Shown: piece by piece, positions 5,096-8,390 of the stretch | Position numbering within the stretch: position 1 is the stretch's first letter | Layout: each line of letters opens with the position of its first letter | NCBI GenBank assembly: GCA_021826835.1 | Contig: JAKAYH010000077.1 | Coordinates: 1 to 8,390, forward strand | Length of the DNA stretch: 8,390 bases | From: Thermoplasmata archaeon | GTDB lineage: Archaea > Thermoplasmatota > Thermoplasmata > Thermoplasmatales > Thermoplasmataceae | Direction of reading: 5' to 3' | Program-made: the position numbers and the translations under genes | Notes under the pieces: model-generated | The model's database searches: none | Told to the model about the DNA's origin: nothing | Seen by the model: only the letters and a program-made list of their open reading frames with translations

Positions 5096-6430
5096 ATGGG
5101 AAATGACAGTTCAAAAATAGACTTTGACTATATTCTTAAGAGATATCTTCCTGACCAGAATGAGAAGAGGTTCAAGGAACAACTTTCGGAGGAAATAATC
5201 AGGGAGGTCAATAGAAAATTAAAGGAAGATGGAATTGACGGTGATTCAATTCTCGTTGGTTCCCAGTCCAGAGGAACTGAGCTCAGGAACAGTGATCTTG
5301 ACATTTTTATAAGATTCTCGAAAGCATATTCCAAGGAAGAAATGGAAAAAATTGGGGTGAATATAGGTTTTGATGTGCTTCCTGATGGGGTTGCAAAATA
5401 TGCAGAGCATCCCTACGTATCTGGAAAGTTACAGGGAGTCAAGATTGACATTGTCCCCTGCTACAAGGTTGAAATGAACTCAACAATAATATCATCTGTA
5501 GACCGGACCCCACTTCACACTGTATACATGAGAAAAGTCATGGATGAGAAAATGAGAAAGGAGTCTGTTCTTCTCAAACTTTTCATGAAGCGACAGGGAA
5601 TTTATGGCTCAGAACTTAAAACCTCCGGGTTTTCAGGATATGTCTGTGAACTAATAATCAGGGAATTCAAGACATTTGAAAATTTTATTGAGCACGTTTC
5701 AAGCCTAAGAGGAAGGTTAATAATAGGAAGCAGAGAAATGACAGGAAGATTCAATTCTCCTGTTGTCATAATAGATCCTGTTGATGAACAGAGGAATGCA
5801 GCTGCAGCAGTGAATGAAACAAATCTTTCAGTATTGAAGGTGGCATCCAAATTCTACCTTAATAACCCGGATCAATTCTATTTCACATATGACGAGTATG
5901 TGGATATTGAAATTAAAAAAGCCCGTGAAAGTTACATCGCCATTCTGAGATTTGAAAGACCAGATATAATTGAGGATATACTGTTTCCGCAGTTGGATCT
6001 TGCAAGAAAAAGCGTGATAAATTTATGCACTTCAAAAGGCTTCCATTATCTTAACAGTTATGTCACCTTGTCCTCAGATTATATGGACATATTGATCGAA
6101 CTTGAAGAGGGAATACTTGCAAAATTTGAAAAGAGGGAGGGACCTCCTGCTGAAAATCCAAACTCCGTATCATTTATAAACAAATACCGGGACAGCAAAA
6201 TGAAGCGGAGGGGCCCATACATTAACAATGAGAGAGTGTATTTTGATATCTATCGGGAGGAAGTAAAGTTTACAAAGATATTGCGTAACAACCTCGATAA
6301 GCTCAACCTTGGGCACAATATTAATCAGATAAAATCATCAATGAAAATAATTGATAGCTGGAACAGAATCAAGGATGAAAAGACCTATGAAGAATTCATG
6401 AAATTCTCCAGTCCTGTTTTACCCCCCTGA
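5096..6430 (+). CDS. cca: CCA tRNA nucleotidyltransferase, class I archaeal
   Basis: This enzyme adds C, C and A in turn to tRNA 3' ends without a nucleic acid template. The 444 residues are close to the usual archaeal length of about 440. The nucleotidyltransferase signature is plain: GSQSRGTELRNSDLDIFIRF at 55-74 with D67 and D69, and a third carboxylate D118 in KIDIVPCYKV, which together should bind the two metal ions. Central, body and tail domains follow, with GIYGSELKTSGFSGYVCELI (about 167-186) typical of the archaeal group. ATG 5096 is preceded by GTGA (5088-5091), a partial ribosome site. Both tRNAs in this window lack encoded CCA, so the enzyme is essential for them. Its last four codons overlap the convergent ubiquitin-like gene, and its terminal Pro-Pro codons lie opposite that protein's Gly-Gly codons. 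Confidence 0.96.
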   Translation: MGNDSSKIDFDYILKRYLPDQNEKRFKEQLSEEIIREVNRKLKEDGIDGDSILVGSQSRGTELRNSDLDIFIRFSKAYSKEEMEKIGVNIGFDVLPDGVAKYAEHPYVSGKLQGVKIDIVPCYKVEMNSTIISSVDRTPLHTVYMRKVMDEKMRKESVLLKLFMKRQGIYGSELKTSGFSGYVCELIIREFKTFENFIEHVSSLRGRLIIGSREMTGRFNSPVVIIDPVDEQRNAAAAVNETNLSVLKVASKFYLNNPDQFYFTYDEYVDIEIKKARESYIAILRFERPDIIEDILFPQLDLARKSVINLCTSKGFHYLNSYVTLSSDYMDILIELEEGILAKFEKREGPPAENPNSVSFINKYRDSKMKRRGPYINNERVYFDIYREEVKFTKILRNNLDKLNLGHNINQIKSSMKIIDSWNRIKDEKTYEEFMKFSSPVLPP

Positions 6431-6613
6431 AAAAATTTCGATAAAGGCCAGGTCATCAGCCGGAGATACTACTTCGTCTCCTGTTACGGGAGTTCCATTC
6501 AAGAGGGATACGAACCTTTCATCAGAAAGCCTAAGCTCCTCCATCACATCACGAACCTTCTCACTTTTCTCCAGCTGCCTGGAGAAACTGATTCTACCAA
6601 CGACCCTTATCAT
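6419..6613 (-). CDS. Ubiquitin-like sulfur carrier/modifier (MoaD/ThiS/SAMP type)
   Basis: A 64-residue beta-grasp protein starts at ATG 6613 (MIRVVGRISFSRQLEKSEKV) and ends FIEIFSGG. The terminal di-Gly, the length, and the LNGTPVTGDEVVSPADDLAF segment are hallmarks of MoaD/ThiS/Urm1/SAMP proteins. An E1-like enzyme adenylates the last Gly and converts it to a thiocarboxylate used for molybdopterin, thiamin or tRNA thiolation, or the protein is linked to lysines. The frame also permits GTG 6625, but that codon begins on the discriminator base of tRNA-Gln, so ATG is preferred. No room exists for a separate promoter outside the tRNA, so it is probably expressed by processing of a tRNA-mRNA transcript. 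No E1 is in the window, so which pathway it serves is open. Confidence 0.85.
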   Translation of the reverse strand: MIRVVGRISFSRQLEKSEKVRDVMEELRLSDERFVSLLNGTPVTGDEVVSPADDLAFIEIFSGG

Positions 6614-6624
6614 ATCAAAGTCCA

Positions 6625-6697
6625 CAGCCCCGGGCAGATTTGAACTGCCGTCATCGGATCCAAAGTCCGGTATGCTTGGCCACTACACCACGGGGCT
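6625..6697 (-). tRNA. tRNA-Gln (UUG)
   Basis: The 73-base cloverleaf has acceptor AGCCCCG/CGGGGCT, discriminator G, D arm GTGT..GCAT, anticodon loop CTTTGGA (anticodon TTG, read as UUG) and T arm GGCAG-TTCAAAT-CTGCC. The A1-U72 pair is a known feature of archaeal tRNA-Gln, which is charged through Glu-tRNA amidation by GatDE. The anticodon stem CCGGA/TCCGA has a C-A mismatch at its outer pair (27-43). CCA is not encoded. It lies 18 bases after the zinc ferredoxin stop and 11 bases before the ATG of the sulfur carrier, all on the same strand. Confidence 0.95.
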
Positions 6698-6699
6698 AT

Positions 6700-6705
6700 A
6701 AAAAA
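6700..6705 (-). terminator. T6 tract between the ferredoxin gene and tRNA-Gln
   Basis: Six T residues on the minus strand follow the ferredoxin stop by 10 bases and end just before the tRNA. This could end the ferredoxin mRNA, but it sits inside the likely tRNA leader, so readthrough into the tRNA is equally possible. Confidence 0.3.
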
Positions 6706-6715
6706 TATTTTATGT

Positions 6716-7147
6716 TTATGGTGTTATTTTTATTGCTCTTGTCGGGCAAACACTCTCGCAGGCCATACAGAAAATGCACTCGTTCTCTCTAACCGGATCA
6801 CATTTATCAGTTCTGTACTTGTCGTATAGTTCCTTATCCCCAGAAATATCCTTGTTATTTCCGGTTCCCATCTGTCCCGGGTTGAGTTCCCATTCGTATA
6901 AACTAACCGGGCAGACATCCATGCATGCGCCATCCGCTATGCAAGTTTCCCAGTCAACTGCAACCTTTGTACCGTGAATTCCATTTTTTGTCGGATATGG
7001 CTTTCCGTCAGCATCCATTCTTTGAATACCCTCGGCTCTTACCTCGTGGTCATGGTGTTTTCCCGTGACCGGGTAATTTGTTGTGTCCTCAGCAAAATTC
7101 TCGTCTATAGGCTTTGGTTTGTAGTCCAGATCTTCAAGCTTAACCAT
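6716..7147 (-). CDS. zfx: Zinc-containing 7Fe ferredoxin
   Basis: This 143-residue soluble electron carrier is of the Thermoplasma/Sulfolobus type; it probably takes electrons from 2-oxoacid:ferredoxin oxidoreductases. The C-terminal dicluster part has C69-x2-D72-x2-C75-x3-C79-P, where Asp replaces one Cys so this site holds [3Fe-4S], and C124-x2-C127-x2-C130-x3-C134-P for [4Fe-4S]; Cys116 precedes the second motif. The extended N-terminus carries the zinc site: H31, H34, H58 and D117 match the known three-His one-Asp ligand set by spacing. ATG 7147 is preceded by AGGTGAT (7157-7151), a strong ribosome site. The tRNA-Gln and sulfur-carrier genes follow on the same strand. Confidence 0.95.
   Translation of the reverse strand: MVKLEDLDYKPKPIDENFAEDTTNYPVTGKHHDHEVRAEGIQRMDADGKPYPTKNGIHGTKVAVDWETCIADGACMDVCPVSLYEWELNPGQMGTGNNKDISGDKELYDKYRTDKCDPVRENECIFCMACESVCPTRAIKITP
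6724..6734 (-). promoter_or_regulatory. Probable tRNA-Gln TATA box inside the ferredoxin 3' end
   Basis: AATAAAAATAA on the minus strand encodes part of the ferredoxin C-terminus (AIKIT) and is centred about 32 bases before the tRNA 5' end. That is similar to the spacing seen for tRNA-Phe. Initiation about 26 bases downstream would leave a leader of some 5 bases. Confidence 0.4.
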
Positions 7148-7150
7148 TCA

Positions 7151-7186
7151 ATCACCTGAAACCATATTATTAGATTGTTATTTAAT
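7151..7186 (-). promoter_or_regulatory. Promoter and ribosome site of the zinc ferredoxin gene
   Basis: ATTAAATAA (7186-7178) is a good TATA box about 35 bases before the ATG. AGGTGAT (7157-7151) is a near-ideal Shine-Dalgarno 3 bases before it. The predicted leader is about 10 bases, just long enough to hold the ribosome site, in contrast to the leaderless neighbours. Confidence 0.55.
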
Positions 7187-7423
7187 CATTTGTATGTATT
7201 TATTGAAAATTCTAAGGTTGAGATAGTCTTTCAGCCTGTTTTCCCAAAGATTTTTTTTCATACTATATAGTTTTCAGCATTGTAAATTTAATCCATCCCG
7301 GAATCTAATTATCATGCATAAAACCTATAAATTAACGAATTGAATGCAGTAATTTCAAGAATATTTTTACAGTTTTTTAATGGTTTCAGATTTCATTTCA
7401 AAATTATATTTATTTTTGATAAA
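7187..7423. other. AT-rich divergent intergenic region
   Basis: The space between the zinc ferredoxin and purM promoters holds no gene that I can see. It is AT-rich, with several T runs and TATA-like words such as CTATAAATTAA near 7325, but no clear dyad or repeated operator. A second, distal purM promoter cannot be excluded. Confidence 0.4.
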
Positions 7424-7434
7424 GTTTTAACTTA
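7424..7434 (+). promoter_or_regulatory. Probable TATA box of purM
   Basis: GTTTTAACTTA is centred about 26 bases before ATG 7455, the spacing for a leaderless transcript. A stronger-looking AT run (TTATATTTATTTTT, 7404-7417) lies further up and is the alternative. No ribosome site precedes the ATG. Confidence 0.4.
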
Positions 7435-7454
7435 TGAAGTAATACCATATTTAT

Positions 7455-8390
7455 ATGAGCGATCCCGATGAGAAAATGTTAGACAGAAAAGGAATAGGAG
7501 ATTTTGTCAGTCTCCTCGTAAGACAGCTAAAATACAGGCGGGACGATTTCAAAACCATAGGCCCAATGGGTGGGTTTACATCTCTTATAGATCTGGGAAA
7601 TATTGCGATTGCTTTCAACACAGATGGCGTCGGAACCAAAGTCCTGCTCGCAGCTGATGCCAACAAGTGGGAAGGGATAGGAATAGACTGCGTGGCAATG
7701 AATGTGAATGATACAATAACCGTAGGTGCAGAACCAATTGCAATGCTTGATTATCTTTCGTTAAGAAATACCGATCCATTAGTAGCAAAGGAGCTGGGTG
7801 TCGGATTGAATGTTGGGGCACAGATGGCAAATATTTCAATTATTGGAGGCGAATCAGCGCTTGTCCCGGACATTGTCAATCCCATTGATGTAGCCGGCAG
7901 TGTAATAGGAATAGTTCAGAAGAATTCAATAATAACTGGTGAAAGGATCAGCGATGGGGACATAATATACTCACTTCAAAGCAGCGGTCTTCATTCTAAT
8001 GGTTTCACAACCGTGAGAAAGATATTGAAGTCAAATGGTATAGGAATGGATGAAAAATTCCCGGGAGAGAACAAAAAAACGTCAGAAGTTGTACTGGAAC
8101 CAACCCGGATTTATGTAAGAGATATACTTGACATTGTCAATATAGTGGATATCAAGGGAATGGCCAATATCACCGGTGGTGGATTCAAGAACATAGTAAG
8201 GCTCAAAGACATGAAATATGTATTTGAGGATCCTGTTGAACCACAGAACGTGTTCAAGCAGTTGAAGGAACTTGGCAACCTTACATGGAACCAGATGTAT
8301 GAAACCTTCAACATGGGTACAGGGTTCATGGTAATAATCAACGAGGAAAGCAAGAGTGATTTCATAACAACCCTGAGGACCAGGATGCAG
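7455..8390 (+). CDS. purM: Phosphoribosylformylglycinamidine cyclo-ligase (AIR synthetase), C-terminus cut by window
   Basis: PurM closes the imidazole ring of formylglycinamidine ribonucleotide using ATP, the fifth step of purine synthesis. The 312 residues present cover almost all of the usual 330-345; the last few tens lie outside. Signatures in order are FNTDGVGTK (54-62), the long family block MNVNDTITVGAEPIAMLDYL (82-101), GGES (131-134; GGET is more usual), SSGLHSNGF (176-184), LEPTRIYVRDI (214-224), ITGGGF (239-244) and FNMGTGF (285-291). The DGVGTK and VNDxxxxGAEP blocks form the ATP site of the PurM/PurL fold. ATG 7455 is leaderless-like. No other purine gene is in view, so the gene may stand alone or lead an operon to the right. 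Confidence 0.96.
   Translation, partial: MSDPDEKMLDRKGIGDFVSLLVRQLKYRRDDFKTIGPMGGFTSLIDLGNIAIAFNTDGVGTKVLLAADANKWEGIGIDCVAMNVNDTITVGAEPIAMLDYLSLRNTDPLVAKELGVGLNVGAQMANISIIGGESALVPDIVNPIDVAGSVIGIVQKNSIITGERISDGDIIYSLQSSGLHSNGFTTVRKILKSNGIGMDEKFPGENKKTSEVVLEPTRIYVRDILDIVNIVDIKGMANITGGGFKNIVRLKDMKYVFEDPVEPQNVFKQLKELGNLTWNQMYETFNMGTGFMVIINEESKSDFITTLRTRMQ

Noticed and set aside
6730..6933. Alternative minus-strand frame inside the ferredoxin gene
   Set aside because: It is a frame shadow of the zinc ferredoxin, whose cluster motifs are complete in the main frame.
1..8390. CRISPR array, insertion sequence, prophage or defence system
   Set aside because: No regularly spaced repeats, transposase, integrase, or nuclease motifs were seen. 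The genes are mostly housekeeping, and the two gene-poor stretches show no clear mobile-element ends.

Overview
The window looks like a core-genome segment of an archaeon of the order Thermoplasmatales (Thermoplasma/Ferroplasma/Cuniculiplasma-like). The reasons are a zinc-containing 7Fe ferredoxin, an archaeal NAC homologue, a class I (archaeal-type) CCA-adding enzyme, tRNAs without an encoded CCA, AT-rich sequence with many AGA/AGG and ATA codons, and TATA-type promoters placed about 25 bases before start codons that have little or no leader. The genus is not resolved.

Left part (1-3641), nearly all on the minus strand. The window opens inside an M13 (neprilysin-like) zinc peptidase whose 3' end lies outside. 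Next comes what appears to be a broken small zinc-ribbon gene (about 768-1014), readable only by joining pieces from different frames. Then follow, in transcription order, an Lrp/AsnC-family regulator (3630-3181), a two-domain carboxymuconolactone-decarboxylase/AhpD-like protein without the usual CxxC pairs (3052-2306), and a ten-helix TDT/SLAC1-type anion transporter (2304-1240). The last two genes are one base apart and must be co-transcribed; the regulator is a plausible local controller.

Middle (3642-4696). About 750 bases hold no convincing gene. They contain a cluster of three ATTTTGC repeats, a long-range inverted repeat, a possible gene remnant with an internal stop, and a short hairpin. 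A tRNA-Phe(GAA) on the minus strand follows, then the promoter region of the NAC gene.

Right part (4697-8390). NAC and the CCA-adding enzyme form a plus-strand pair for protein birth and tRNA maturation. The CCA gene runs head-on into a small minus-strand MoaD/ThiS/SAMP-type ubiquitin-like sulfur carrier, overlapping by 12 bases exactly at its Gly-Gly tail. That carrier gene begins only about a dozen bases after tRNA-Gln(UUG), which lies just downstream of the zinc ferredoxin gene. Because Urm1/SAMP-type carriers supply sulfur for wobble-uridine thiolation of tRNAs such as Gln(UUG), this tRNA-modifier tandem is the most interesting arrangement here. The window ends in purM (AIR synthetase), missing only its last few tens of codons.
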